Of a stretch of DNA of 64,000 bases, positions 34,716 through 44,333 are shown one piece after another. Positions within the stretch are counted from its first letter, which is position 1. Each line of letters starts with the position of its first letter. This DNA comes from Verrucomicrobiales bacterium (GTDB lineage Bacteria; Verrucomicrobiota; Verrucomicrobiia; Limisphaerales; CAIMTB01): contig JAEUHG010000116.1 of assembly GCA_016795425.1 (NCBI GenBank), forward strand, positions 35,522-99,521, read 5' to 3'. Under the pieces are notes generated by a model. That model did no database searches and was not told where the DNA came from. It worked only from the letters and a program-made list of their open reading frames with translations. Both the position numbers and the translations under genes were made by a program.

Positions 34716-36671
34716 TCAGGCGTAGCAGCGGATTTCGTACAGGCGCGCGGTGTCGCTGCCTTGGGTGGCGCTGATGCGCAATCGCAAAGCGGACACCTGC
34801 AACGGTTCGAAGGTGTGACGCCGAAGACGCTGGTGGTTGTTCCGCACCTCCACGAGGGTTGTCCAGTCGCTCGAGCCGGGTTTTTGAGCCTGCAGTTGGT
34901 AGTCCCGCACCGTTTCCGGTTGTGGGGCGCGGATGACCTTGGCGTTGACGCTGTCCTGTTGGGACAAGGTGAGTTCCCGCTGGAACCCGGTGTCGAAGCA
35001 GAGTTGGACCTGGGAAAGAGTCGGGGCGTCTTTCCACGTCAACTGCAGCCACACGCCTTCCGGGCCGAGCAAGGCACCCCAGCGGTTCTCCCAACGACCG
35101 GGAAGGTCGCGCACCCAACCGTTGATCACATTTGCGGGATCGGCCTCGGCGACGGATCCGGAGGCGGTCACTTCCGCTTTTTTCGCCAGGTCGCCGGGAT
35201 CCTCATTGCGTCTGCCCCGGATGGTTTGGTCGTCGCGAAGAAGGCGTTGCTGGAGAGCCTGGATGTCCGATGGGGACTGGGCGAGCTGGCGAGGCCGGAG
35301 TTGGTGTTGGACGCAATAAGCGGCGGCGGTGCCGACCGCCTGGCCCATCACGGCGCATGTCGCCATGACGCGCGTGCTGGTGAATGCGACGTGAGACGCG
35401 CTGATGTTGCGTCCAGCCATCCAGAGATTCGCGACATTGCGGCTGTAGAGGCAGCGCAGGGGAATGTTGTAGGGATGAGGGGGTGGAACGGTCTTGAAAG
35501 GGGGCAGATCGGGACGATCGAAGCCGCCGGGGGGATGATCATCCATGCCCCAGCCGCCCATGGCGACCGCGTCGGGGGGTTCGCCCTGGCGTCCCATGAG
35601 GTCGTGCTCGGTCAGAATGTGATCCCCAACCATGCGCCGGCTGCCGCGTTTGCCGGGAACCATCCCCAGCCAGTCCAAGGCCCAGTGAGCGCTGGACGGG
35701 TGTTCGCCGGAGTTCTTGATGTAGTCCCAGACGCCGAGCGTGATCGCCAGGAGTTGGAATCGAATCCGTTCGTTGTCGCGAATCGTGTCGAGTGCGCCTC
35801 CCCATTCCACCCACCAATAGCCATATTCCCAGGAGTGGATCGGACGGAGCCGCAGCATGTCCTTGGTGACCTTTCGAGCCCAACTTGGCGGAATGAATGG
35901 GACGGGACGGCCGTAATCGCGCGCGGTGAAGAGAATGGTACTGCCCAGGGTGGCTTGGTCGGCACGATCGACGGCCAGAGATTCATTGAATTCGGATTTT
36001 GCCTCGCGTCCGCGGCGGATTTCAGCGCCGGCAACCACGCCAAGACGGCAGTCGCCCGTGCAGTCCGCGAACTGTTTCGCCGCAACGCGATAAAAGTGTT
36101 CGGTCTTGTCACAGCGGGCATGGGCACGATGAATGACTCCGTCGCCGGCCTCGACTCCCACGCAGGTGGTATCGAGAAGGAGTGTGATATTCGGCTCGGA
36201 GACCAGCTTGTCATAGAGCAGGAGGTCCCACATTTCCCGGCTGCGCTGGGGATTGGCCACCGCATCGTCGAGCCGAAGTTCTTCCAGGATTCCACCTTCC
36301 CGCCAACCTGGTCGGGCGCCGTGGATATCGGCGCCGACGATGTGCATCTTCACTTCGCTGGAGGAGTTGCCTCCGAGGCGGGAGCGGTCCTGGACCAGGA
36401 CAACCTTGGTTCCCTGACGCGCGGCGGCGAGGGCGGCGCAGACTCCGGCCATGCCGCCGCCGGCGATAAAGACGTCGCATGCAAGATCGACCACGGTGAG
36501 GTGCGGATCGTGCGGCAGAGGGGACGACGAGGGGCGCACGGGCGCGACGGCATCAAAATCTGGCGCCGCGACTTTGGCGGTGGACACGTCAGCTCCCCAG
36601 CCATTCAGGTTGACCCAGAGGGAGCAGGTCGTCGAAGCAGTGGCGAGGCTGAGGAAATCGCGACGATTCAT
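34716..36671 (-). CDS. Exported FAD-dependent oxidoreductase with C-terminal discoidin-like domain
   Basis: A 651-aa protein with a twin-arginine-like leader (MNRRDFLSLATAS). Its FAD_oxidored-type Rossmann core has the dinucleotide motif FIAGGGMAGVCAALAAA at residues 69-85 and SRLGGNSSSEV near 108. A second conserved block is RNVANLWMAGRNISASHVAF. The C-terminal 150 residues (from about KKAEVTASGSVAEADPANVI) look like an F5/8-type carbohydrate-binding domain. Such enzymes are common in PVC and Bacteroidetes polysaccharide loci, with unknown substrates. It lies five bases after the lipoprotein gene upstream on the same strand. Confidence 0.82.
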   Translation of the reverse strand: MNRRDFLSLATASTTCSLWVNLNGWGADVSTAKVAAPDFDAVAPVRPSSSPLPHDPHLTVVDLACDVFIAGGGMAGVCAALAAARQGTKVVLVQDRSRLGGNSSSEVKMHIVGADIHGARPGWREGGILEELRLDDAVANPQRSREMWDLLLYDKLVSEPNITLLLDTTCVGVEAGDGVIHRAHARCDKTEHFYRVAAKQFADCTGDCRLGVVAGAEIRRGREAKSEFNESLAVDRADQATLGSTILFTARDYGRPVPFIPPSWARKVTKDMLRLRPIHSWEYGYWWVEWGGALDTIRDNERIRFQLLAITLGVWDYIKNSGEHPSSAHWALDWLGMVPGKRGSRRMVGDHILTEHDLMGRQGEPPDAVAMGGWGMDDHPPGGFDRPDLPPFKTVPPPHPYNIPLRCLYSRNVANLWMAGRNISASHVAFTSTRVMATCAVMGQAVGTAAAYCVQHQLRPRQLAQSPSDIQALQQRLLRDDQTIRGRRNEDPGDLAKKAEVTASGSVAEADPANVINGWVRDLPGRWENRWGALLGPEGVWLQLTWKDAPTLSQVQLCFDTGFQRELTLSQQDSVNAKVIRAPQPETVRDYQLQAQKPGSSDWTTLVEVRNNHQRLRRHTFEPLQVSALRLRISATQGSDTARLYEIRCYA

Positions 36672-36676
36672 GGCGA

Positions 36677-37570
36677 TTACTCGTGAAGGGAGCGGATGCC
36701 GCGGGGCAACTGACGCACGACCTGCACTTCATGGGGTGTCAGTGTGCGGTTGAACACGGCAACTTCGTCCATCCACCCGATGTACCCCACACCCAGCAGG
36801 AGGCGGAGGTCGGTGGGGTTCCAGGTGAAGGTCTGGGTGAAATCGCGGATAGCGCCGACCTGGGCACCATCGAGGTACAAGAGCGCGACACCGTCGGTGG
36901 ACCCGGTGTTGAAGCGCTGCCACGTGAAGACGACATGCGTCCAGCGCTCACGGCTGAAGGGTGGGCCGTCGACAGTAATCAACGGCTTCTCGAAGGGCTT
37001 CAGGGTGCCCCAGTCACGGTTCAGCGGATTCCAGACCTTGAGGTCCGCGTAGGCGCCAAGGCGAAAGGGAACGTCATGGTCGCGCTTCTCGAATTCGAGA
37101 AAGAAGGCGGCGTCGTTCCAGGCGCGCGGCGTGATCTGGACGGGATCACAATAGCCTTTGGCCAACTCGGCGAAATCGGCCCTAAGCCACACCGACACGG
37201 AGCCTGACCAGGATTGAGCCGTCCAGGGAACATTTTGCTGGCCGCGATAGAAGACGACCGGATCGGCGCGTTTGTCGAACCGCAGGGCCCCTCCGAACCG
37301 GCCCTCGCCGGGAACCACGCGGACATTGCCGCTCGAGGGCAGTCCCGGACGAGCCTCCGACCATTTCTCCATTGCCGGCGCGTGGTAGAGCCAGGCATCG
37401 GCCTGCGCGTAATCGGCGTCGCTGCCGCGATCGAAGGACGCGTGGAAGGTCAGCGCCTTGCGGAGCGCGGTGGTTTCGTTGTTGCCGCCGGACCTTCCGG
37501 CGCATCCGGCCGCGACGGCGGCCCATGCGATCAGGAGAAGGCTGGAACCAGCCTTGGCGAATGAGAGCAT
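36677..37570 (-). CDS. LamG-like lipoprotein
   Basis: A 297-aa lipoprotein: hydrophobic leader with lipobox ending AAGC (C23). The rest is a concanavalin/LamG-type beta-sandwich: ALTFHASFDRGSDADY at the start, GRFGGALRFDKRADP, SVSVWLRADF, WTHVVFTWQRFN, LYLDGAQVGAIRDF and a final YIGWMDEVAVFNRTLTPHEV, the usual LamG ending. It likely binds carbohydrate at the cell envelope. Its stop is five bases before the FAD oxidoreductase start, so the two are probably one operon. Confidence 0.83.
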   Translation of the reverse strand: MLSFAKAGSSLLLIAWAAVAAGCAGRSGGNNETTALRKALTFHASFDRGSDADYAQADAWLYHAPAMEKWSEARPGLPSSGNVRVVPGEGRFGGALRFDKRADPVVFYRGQQNVPWTAQSWSGSVSVWLRADFAELAKGYCDPVQITPRAWNDAAFFLEFEKRDHDVPFRLGAYADLKVWNPLNRDWGTLKPFEKPLITVDGPPFSRERWTHVVFTWQRFNTGSTDGVALLYLDGAQVGAIRDFTQTFTWNPTDLRLLLGVGYIGWMDEVAVFNRTLTPHEVQVVRQLPRGIRSLHE

Positions 37571-37716
37571 TCCTCAGGCTACGGGCTGGTGGAGTCAGAG
37601 GCAACCCAGCGCCCGTGCGGCGCTTCTATTGGTTCGAACCACTCAACCCTCCAACGAAATGGGCGAAAACCCGGCGCTCAGGGGAAAGGCCTCACCTGAC
37701 CGAAACTTCGAATGGG

Positions 37717-38157
37717 TCACCCGGGCGTGGCGGATACCAACCGGGCGACACAGGCGTCGATGGACACTTCGGTGGTGTCCATATCCACAAAATCCGTCAG
37801 AGGCGGTTCGTAGGCGGCAACGAAGAAGCGCTCGCGTCCGCGGATTTCGGTGGTATGGACGTATACTTCGACCACATCGCCACGGCTCTTGAAGACCTCG
37901 CGCTGGGCGCGGTAGGGGGAAACGAACGCCGCGACGACCCAGATGCCTTCCTCCTGCAACTTGGCGGCGAGACGCTGGCCGGCTCGGATGTTGGCGATGC
38001 GTCCGGCCTCGCCGTAGTCACGGTTATCCATGATCTCGCGAAGGAACTCGCCGTCGAGGTGGACCACGGGATGGCCGGCAGCTCGCAGGCGTTGCTGAAG
38101 AGCGACTGCGAGGGTTGTCTTTCCGGCGCCGGGCTGACCCGTGAACCAGTAGATCAT
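37717..38157 (-). CDS. cysC: Adenylylsulfate kinase-like protein
   Basis: APS kinase phosphorylates adenylylsulfate to PAPS, the sulfate donor of sulfotransferases. From the ATG at 38157 the protein is 146 aa, shorter than typical CysC (about 180-200). It has the P-loop FTGQPGAGKTTLA (residues 5-17), VHLDGEFLREIMDNRDYG, NIRAGQRLAAKLQEEG and AFVSPYRAQREVFKS, all matching the family. The C-terminal region is reduced (DFVDMDTTEVSIDACV). It is divergent from a TPR-sulfotransferase gene 194 bases away, which would use its product. Confidence 0.85.
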   Translation of the reverse strand: MIYWFTGQPGAGKTTLAVALQQRLRAAGHPVVHLDGEFLREIMDNRDYGEAGRIANIRAGQRLAAKLQEEGIWVVAAFVSPYRAQREVFKSRGDVVEVYVHTTEIRGRERFFVAAYEPPLTDFVDMDTTEVSIDACVARLVSATPG

Positions 38158-38351
38158 AGCGAGGCCGCAGTGAGGTTGCTTGCCGCCGAGAGACGCGCGG
38201 CGTGCGTGCGCGACCCTAGGGCGATGGCGACTGGAGGCAACGGGAAAGGGGGTGCTGAGGATGGGTCGACGGTGAGTGGGCCCGCGCGGAAGTGAGGTTG
38301 GTGATGGTTTAGAACTCGCGGCGACGCGCGACGGCTTGCTAGGAAGCCGCC

Positions 38352-39914
38352 GTGGGCAGGAAGAACCGTGTGCCACCGGGCGCCCCTATTCCTGGGCTCG
38401 GAACGGATTTGCCAGAACTGCGGCAGGCCCGTGCCCTGTGGCAGGCCAACCGATTCAACGACGCTCTGCGCCACTTCGAGGACGCCGTTCGCCGTTGTCC
38501 GCAAAACCTGGTCGCTCTCATCGACGGCAGCCGCGCTCTCGGCGCTCGCTTCGAGATCACCCGTGCCGAGGCGATGTTGCGGCAGCTCTTGAAGATCGGC
38601 GGCTCGCGGCCGGATGTCCTGCATTATGCCGGTCAGAGCTACCGGATGATGTTTCGTCCCGAGGAGGCGATCGCGTGTTTCCAGAAGGTGCTGGCGTTGA
38701 CGCGAGACATTCCCGATGCCTACCTGGAGCTGGCAGTGCTGTACGAGCGCCGCCACCGGCTTGAGGAGGCGCGGACCCTTATCGAGGATTGCCTGAAGGA
38801 GTCGCCCGACTACCAGGAAGCCCGTCTCTTCCGAGGGCGGCTCCTGCGGCGTCTCCGCGAAGAGGCGGCCGCCGAAGAGGTGTTCCGGGATCTGGCGACG
38901 AGAGATGGGGTGAATCCGCTGGTGCAGGCTCAGGCGTGGGCTGAGTTGGCCCAGTCGCGCGATCGGCAAGGGGATTACCGTGGGGCAATGGAGACGATGG
39001 TGCGGTGCAAGAGGATACTCCAGGAGCGCGAAGGGCCTTTGCGGCGCGAGGCGGATTTCGTGCTTCGCCACCTGGGGTGTCTCGCTGAAACCGTCTCCGC
39101 GGAGGACTTCCGGCGCTGGGCAAACGCGTCGCGAGACTTGCCGGCGCGGAAGGCGGCGGTGCTCACGAGCTTTCCTCGGTCCGGAACCACGCTGATGGAG
39201 CAGGTGTTGGACAGCCATTCGGGTTTGGTGAGTTCCGATGAGCGCGAGGCGTTTGCCCGCGACATCTTTCCTTCGCTCTGGATGTCACCGACCACACCCG
39301 TTCCGACAGTGGCGGCGCTGGACCAGGTTCCGGTGGATCGTCTGCGGGCCTTGCGAGAGCGTTATTTCAGTTATATGGAGGCGGCGCTCGGCGAGCCGAT
39401 TGGCGACCGGATTCATTTGGACAAGAACCCGCCGATGACCCTGGTGCTGCCGGGATTCTTGCGGTTGCTGCCGGAGGCCCGAATCGTGTTTGCCCTGCGG
39501 GATCCGCGGGATGTCGTGATGAGCTGCTTCCTGCAGTATCTGCCCTTGAACCCCAACAGTGTCTGCTTCTTGACGTTGGAACGGACCGTCCAGCGTCTGG
39601 CGGCGGATCTCGCCGCGTGGCGACGGATAAAGTCCGTCCTAGCCTCCCCGTGGCTGGAGGTGCGCTACGAAGATACGGTCGCTGATCTCGAGCGCGAAGC
39701 GCGACGAGCCCTGGCCTTCCTGGGGTTGCCGTGGGAGGACGGGGTGCTGAACTACCGTGAAAGGCTGCGGACGAAAGTCGTGGGATCGCCGACCTATGAG
39801 GCCGTGAGCCAGCCCCTTTACACTCGCGCCATCGGTCGATGGAAGAACTACCAGGAATTTCTCGAACCCTACTTGCCGCTTCTGCAGCCCTCTGTCGAGG
39901 CGGGTGGCTATTGA
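38352..39914 (+). CDS. TPR-repeat sulfotransferase
   Basis: A 520-aa protein with TPR-like helical repeats at about 20-225 and a sulfotransferase domain from about 268. The PAPS 5'-phosphosulfate loop is TSFPRSGTTLMEQVLDSHSG (residues 272-291) and the 3'-phosphate motif is VFALRDPRDVVMSC near 378-391. The frame starts at GTG 38352, with AGGA about seven bases before it. No signal peptide is visible, so it works in the cytoplasm or at the membrane. It transfers sulfate from PAPS to an unidentified glycan, lipid or protein, presumably supplied by the divergent APS kinase. Confidence 0.9.
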   Translation: MGRKNRVPPGAPIPGLGTDLPELRQARALWQANRFNDALRHFEDAVRRCPQNLVALIDGSRALGARFEITRAEAMLRQLLKIGGSRPDVLHYAGQSYRMMFRPEEAIACFQKVLALTRDIPDAYLELAVLYERRHRLEEARTLIEDCLKESPDYQEARLFRGRLLRRLREEAAAEEVFRDLATRDGVNPLVQAQAWAELAQSRDRQGDYRGAMETMVRCKRILQEREGPLRREADFVLRHLGCLAETVSAEDFRRWANASRDLPARKAAVLTSFPRSGTTLMEQVLDSHSGLVSSDEREAFARDIFPSLWMSPTTPVPTVAALDQVPVDRLRALRERYFSYMEAALGEPIGDRIHLDKNPPMTLVLPGFLRLLPEARIVFALRDPRDVVMSCFLQYLPLNPNSVCFLTLERTVQRLAADLAAWRRIKSVLASPWLEVRYEDTVADLEREARRALAFLGLPWEDGVLNYRERLRTKVVGSPTYEAVSQPLYTRAIGRWKNYQEFLEPYLPLLQPSVEAGGY

Positions 39915-39975
39915 CGGGCCGGCACTCCAGCGGCCGAGTCGGGCCGGGCTTCGGTCACCGTCAAGACGGTCGACG

Positions 39976-42267
39976 CTACTGACGCAGGCGGTAGACGCGG
40001 AACTGGCCGGAGGGAGGCACGCTCTGCGGATTGGCTTGGTTGGCGGAGGTTGTCCAGGGTCCGAGCACCGAGGATGCCTCCTCCAGGGCGCCCGCGCCGG
40101 TCCAGGAAATCACCACTCCGTTGGCGGAGAGTGTCGGCGCGTTGAATCGCCCCGCCCCCGGTTTTCGCGCGCGAAAGGCCCGCAGGGAATCGGGGGTGGA
40201 CGTGTCGTTCAGCAGAATCCGCGATCCGTCCGCCTTGATGGTAAACCACTCAAGGTTCGCGTTTCCCGCCTCTTGGCCGGTCACCAGTCGAAAGGGATAG
40301 ACTCCCGGTGCGGAGACCGCGAAGCCAAAAGCCACATCCACGGCCCCGAAACCCTTGGGTCCATCCCATTCGGCGAGTCGCAGATTCGTATCGGTCTGGA
40401 TCGTGACTTGGACGGGTTGGGCCTGCGCAAGCAACTCCTTCAGTTGGGAGGCGCCGTAGTTGTCGGCAAGAACGAGCACGGGAATGCGTACCGCAGCGTT
40501 GATGTCGCCGAGGCGGAAGGGGAAACCGGTGTCACCCGGAGTTGTCATGAGCACCGCAACGGCTCCTGCGCGCTGGGCCTGCTCGGCCTTGGCGGCCGAA
40601 TCGCAGGAACTGGTGCCGCGGTCGAGCAATACGATCTTGCCGGCCAGGTCGGTGTGGTCCGCCAGGGAACATGCATCCTCGGGATTCCCGCTCGGGGTCG
40701 CATAGACCACGGTTCCCGACAGTGGCGTGGACGGGAGGCTGCCCCCGAACTGGAGTTGGGTGATGTTGGTGGCGATGGGCACGCACGGGATGGTCACGCT
40801 CGAGGGTGAGGTGATTTTGAGCGTGGCGACGCCGGAGGTCGCGGCGGTTAGCCGGAAGGAGTCCTCGCTATTGATCCCCATCTGGTAGTAACCCGCCGCG
40901 GGGAAGCGGACATAAGTGAGCAGTTCGTGGACGAAACCGGTCTCCAGACCGGTCGTGCCGGGAATCCCAGGGAAGGGTTTGTCGTCCGGGAAATTCGCGG
41001 CAACGCCGGTGGCATTGACCCAGTTGACGACGTCGGAAACCGCGAAGGCATTACCCGACGTGGCTCCCGTGAGGTCGGCCGTATTGGGTCCGGCCAGGCC
41101 GTCGAGGACGTTTTCGAGGAAGGCGATGCTCGACGGGATGTTGATCTGGGTGGGCGCTGGATCCCCGGATTCCACGGGTGCGACTTGATAAGCGCGGACC
41201 TCGAAGCCCGGTTTGGTGGCGTCTTCAGAGCCGGGAGCGCTACGCAGCGACTCCGGCAGGGTCAGGAAATTGGCTGTGGTGAAGCGGAATTCGTTGGTCT
41301 GCATCCTTGGCGGATTGCTGGTGTCGCCAAAGATGATCCGGTAGGTGTGCGACGACAGCGGCGGCAGAACGCCCGCGGCATATTTCACGATCGTGTTCGC
41401 CTCCACTTTGTCGATGGTCGGCGAGACCGGAGTGTCGTCGAGCAAGAGTCGGATTGTTGTCGAATCGACGGCGGTGGTGCGATCTTGCAGCGTCACGCTG
41501 AGGTTGACCACCGGCCCGACCCCGACGGCGCCGTTCTGGGGATCGGCGGCGATCACGGCAGGATTCACCAGTGCGGCGTCACTGACGTCCAGCGAGACCA
41601 CGTCCACGTACCCGTCCGGGGCACCTCCGACCGAGGTGGACTGGATGGTCACACGGGCGAGGCGTGCCCCTGAGGGGATGGTGCCGTCCTTGGAATCTCG
41701 GCTCCATTCCTTGGCGTCGCCGTACTTGGGGTTTGCCGCGGTCGGGATGGAGACGATGAATTCGGAGCCGCCGAGGGGAATTGAATCGCCCACCACCTTG
41801 CCGGTGTCGTCGAGGAATTCGAGTGTCAGATCGCTGAAATCGCCTTGGCTCAGGTAACTGCTGAACCAGGCGGACATGACGAAGCGCCCGTTGCCGGCGT
41901 CGATCTTGGCTGGGGTGAGCGTGGTGCCAGAGGTGAGGCTGACCTGCTGGAAGACGTTGGTGCTGCTGCGTGTGATGCCGTAGGTGCCGGACGGATACGG
42001 GCGGAGGTAGCCCGTTCCGGAGCCTGCGGGACCCGGCATGGTGTATTGGGTGGAATACAGGTAGGTGCTGAACGTGCTCCAGCCTTCGCCGGTGGTCGGG
42101 TTCTGCTTTCCTCCCACCTTCACGACCGGGTTGCTGGAGCCTTCGACGTTCTCGAAGCTGCCATCGATGATCAGTTCGGTCGCGTCCACGCCGCCCACGA
42201 ACGCAAGTCCACCTGCCAGGACCGCCAGTCCCATCCGGTGCCGGTTCCAAACTCGTCGTGCTTTCAT
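39976..42267 (-). CDS. Secreted protein with PA domain and C-terminal module
   Basis: A 763-aa exported protein; the ATG at 42267 gives a signal peptide (MGLAVLAGGLAFVGGVDA preceded by basic residues). The N-terminal 150 residues resemble a jelly-roll carbohydrate-binding region (LIIDGSFENVEG). A Big-like segment lies near 230-330. A protease-associated (PA) domain is clear at about 545-665 (DACSLADHTDLAGKIVLLDRG, AKAEQAQRAGAVAVLMTT). The last 50 residues, ending QFRVYRLRQ, form the terminal module shared with other exported proteins here. No catalytic domain was recognised. Confidence 0.77.
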   Translation of the reverse strand: MKARRVWNRHRMGLAVLAGGLAFVGGVDATELIIDGSFENVEGSSNPVVKVGGKQNPTTGEGWSTFSTYLYSTQYTMPGPAGSGTGYLRPYPSGTYGITRSSTNVFQQVSLTSGTTLTPAKIDAGNGRFVMSAWFSSYLSQGDFSDLTLEFLDDTGKVVGDSIPLGGSEFIVSIPTAANPKYGDAKEWSRDSKDGTIPSGARLARVTIQSTSVGGAPDGYVDVVSLDVSDAALVNPAVIAADPQNGAVGVGPVVNLSVTLQDRTTAVDSTTIRLLLDDTPVSPTIDKVEANTIVKYAAGVLPPLSSHTYRIIFGDTSNPPRMQTNEFRFTTANFLTLPESLRSAPGSEDATKPGFEVRAYQVAPVESGDPAPTQINIPSSIAFLENVLDGLAGPNTADLTGATSGNAFAVSDVVNWVNATGVAANFPDDKPFPGIPGTTGLETGFVHELLTYVRFPAAGYYQMGINSEDSFRLTAATSGVATLKITSPSSVTIPCVPIATNITQLQFGGSLPSTPLSGTVVYATPSGNPEDACSLADHTDLAGKIVLLDRGTSSCDSAAKAEQAQRAGAVAVLMTTPGDTGFPFRLGDINAAVRIPVLVLADNYGASQLKELLAQAQPVQVTIQTDTNLRLAEWDGPKGFGAVDVAFGFAVSAPGVYPFRLVTGQEAGNANLEWFTIKADGSRILLNDTSTPDSLRAFRARKPGAGRFNAPTLSANGVVISWTGAGALEEASSVLGPWTTSANQANPQSVPPSGQFRVYRLRQ

Positions 42268-42487
42268 GCAGCTTTTTCTTCGTTCCATTCCTGTCTCGGC
42301 CTTCGACGCGGATTCGCCGCACGCGCTCGGTCCGCCGAGACTCTGGGTCCTGAATGGGCAAGGTCTCGGACCGCGCCTCAATCAGGGAATGAAGAGATGA
42401 AGATGGCTGCCCGAAGGGCGGTCAACTCCATACTGAGAGCCTCGGCGGTGAGGCGAATTCATCCATGAGGAGCGCTGGGAGCGAGGG

Positions 42488-44248
42488 CTATTCGACGCGG
42501 ACCCTGAACCAGCGGGCGCCGATCGGTGACAACACGGGTTGCGGGAACTCGACCACGGCCCCGGTGGCGGAAATGGAGGCCAGCGCCATCCAGGTCTCCT
42601 GAGTGAAAGGATCGCGGGCTTCGAGTCGATAGATGCGGCCGATCACGGCGGACACGGCAACCACCAGGCTTCCCGCCTCCATTCTTGTGAGGCGCACTCG
42701 GAGAGTCGACGTGGCATCCCGGGGATGGGTGCCCGCGAGGAACTCACCGTGGTTATTGAGGAGGTCGCCATCGGGATCCTGGGAGGCGTCGGTGGGATCG
42801 GCGGCATCGAAACCGTAACGGTCTTCCCAATCGTCGCTCAGACCATCGCCATCGGTGTCGGTGCGGGTGTTGGACGGGGGCGGCGGGTTGGCTTCGAATG
42901 CTCCGATGCTGGCGGGGTCGGCGTAGCAGGCGCCGGTGAGGTCGACAGCCACCGGGAGCGGGGGCAAAGCCTTCCCGGCGGCTGGGCTATTCGTCGGAAT
43001 GGCATAGTTGCCGGCGGTGGGATCCTTGAAGAGCGGATTGCGACCGGCGATGCCACCCGTTTCTGGAGAGGGTAGGTTCGGTTGGGATTGAGTGGGGCGA
43101 TCGTAGGCGTACCAGAGGTTGTTCGCGAAACGGAAGGTGGCGGGCAAGGTGTTTGGACCCGAGTTCACAAAGGTGCTGAGGCGCGCGCGCTGGATCCAAA
43201 CCAGGTTATTGACGAATTGGTTGCTGGAGCAGGGAAGGAACTGAGTTGTTCCCGTGGAGGTGGTCTCCTGGAGGATCCGCATCACCCAACGGCCTGGTTC
43301 GACCAGAGTGTTGTGAGCGGCGATGGAATGCACCGCGCCAACGAATGCAATGGGGGCGTCGGAACCGACGAACAGGTTGGCGAGCACGCGGATGTTGCGC
43401 GCTTCGCTATTGGGTTGGGTCCTGGACAGTGGTGGGCGGAAGAATTCGAAGCCGGTGGAACCTCCCAGGTTGATGGCACGCTGGCCGCCGTTGATGAAGC
43501 GACACTGCCGGATCTCAATATCCTCGCTGCCTCCCTTGCATTGGATCGCGTTGCTGCCCATGTCGGTGAATTGGCAACGGGCGATGAGTCCCTGGTGGCA
43601 TCCGACGTGGTCGATGCCGCTGCCACCGGTGCTGCCGCGAAGGAATTGGCAGTCGAGGACGAAGTAGTCATTCACGCCCGAGAGCTTCAGGCAGTCCTGA
43701 TTGCCGCCCGAGCCGATATCCCGAAAGACGAGATTGCGGAACAGGAGATGCCGGGAGGCGTTCGGATTGTCGTAGTCGCCGCCGTCATCGACGTTGATGC
43801 CATTCTGGGTGCAGCGTTCGGCCTCGAGGTTTTCCAGAACAAGAAATCGGCAGCGCACCAAGTGCAGAGCCTGGCTTCCACCGCTGAAGACAGGGCGCGC
43901 CTCTCCTTCGAGCCCGCCTATCCAGATCGGCGCATTGGAGGAGCCGGTTAGTCCTTGAATCACCGTGCCGGAACCGTAAGTGCCCGGCAGCAGTCGGATC
44001 GCATCTCCCGGTCGGACACCAGTGGTGGCGCGACCCAACGTCCGATACGGCCGCGCTCGCGAACCATCCCCGCTGGAATCGTTCCCGGATGGTTGAACGA
44101 AGATTTCGCGCGCCGGGGATCGGCCGTCGGCAAACGTGGAAATCGTCGCGCAATCGGGATTTGGCTCGGCCGCGTGGGACCCGAGCTCGCCACCGCAAGC
44201 GGCGATCACGGCGAAGAGAACGATGAATCGTGTCCCTGGGATCGGCAT
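42488..44248 (-). CDS. Secreted right-handed beta-helix protein
   Basis: A 586-aa exported protein; the ATG at 44248 begins a signal peptide (MPIPGTRFIVLFAVIAACGG). The middle is a parallel beta-helix of the pectate-lyase type, starting with the common entry FVQPSGNDSSGDGSRARPYR and LPGTYGSGTVIQG, then repeated turns such as NLVFRDIGSGG, CQFTDMGSNAIQC and CRFINGGQRAINL. Near the end is a calcium-loop-like DTDGDGLSDDWEDRYG and DPDGDLLNNHGEFLAGT, then the terminal module ending RWFRVRVE. It may be a polysaccharide lyase or a binding protein; catalytic residues were not identified. Confidence 0.8.
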   Translation of the reverse strand: MPIPGTRFIVLFAVIAACGGELGSHAAEPNPDCATISTFADGRSPAREIFVQPSGNDSSGDGSRARPYRTLGRATTGVRPGDAIRLLPGTYGSGTVIQGLTGSSNAPIWIGGLEGEARPVFSGGSQALHLVRCRFLVLENLEAERCTQNGINVDDGGDYDNPNASRHLLFRNLVFRDIGSGGNQDCLKLSGVNDYFVLDCQFLRGSTGGSGIDHVGCHQGLIARCQFTDMGSNAIQCKGGSEDIEIRQCRFINGGQRAINLGGSTGFEFFRPPLSRTQPNSEARNIRVLANLFVGSDAPIAFVGAVHSIAAHNTLVEPGRWVMRILQETTSTGTTQFLPCSSNQFVNNLVWIQRARLSTFVNSGPNTLPATFRFANNLWYAYDRPTQSQPNLPSPETGGIAGRNPLFKDPTAGNYAIPTNSPAAGKALPPLPVAVDLTGACYADPASIGAFEANPPPPSNTRTDTDGDGLSDDWEDRYGFDAADPTDASQDPDGDLLNNHGEFLAGTHPRDATSTLRVRLTRMEAGSLVVAVSAVIGRIYRLEARDPFTQETWMALASISATGAVVEFPQPVLSPIGARWFRVRVE

Positions 44249-44333
44249 TAGGGCCCAGATTGTCCGACGATCGTGGCGGGGCAAGCGATTATTGGAAATC
44301 CCCAAAGTCGCGGGCACCCCTCACTGCGATCAT

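Noticed and set aside
34620..36686. A 688-codon open frame on the plus strand, antisense to the FAD oxidoreductase.
   Set aside because: Its translation has no recognisable domain and low-complexity composition; the minus-strand frame has a Tat-like leader, a dinucleotide motif and family blocks. Long antisense frames are common in such high-GC DNA.
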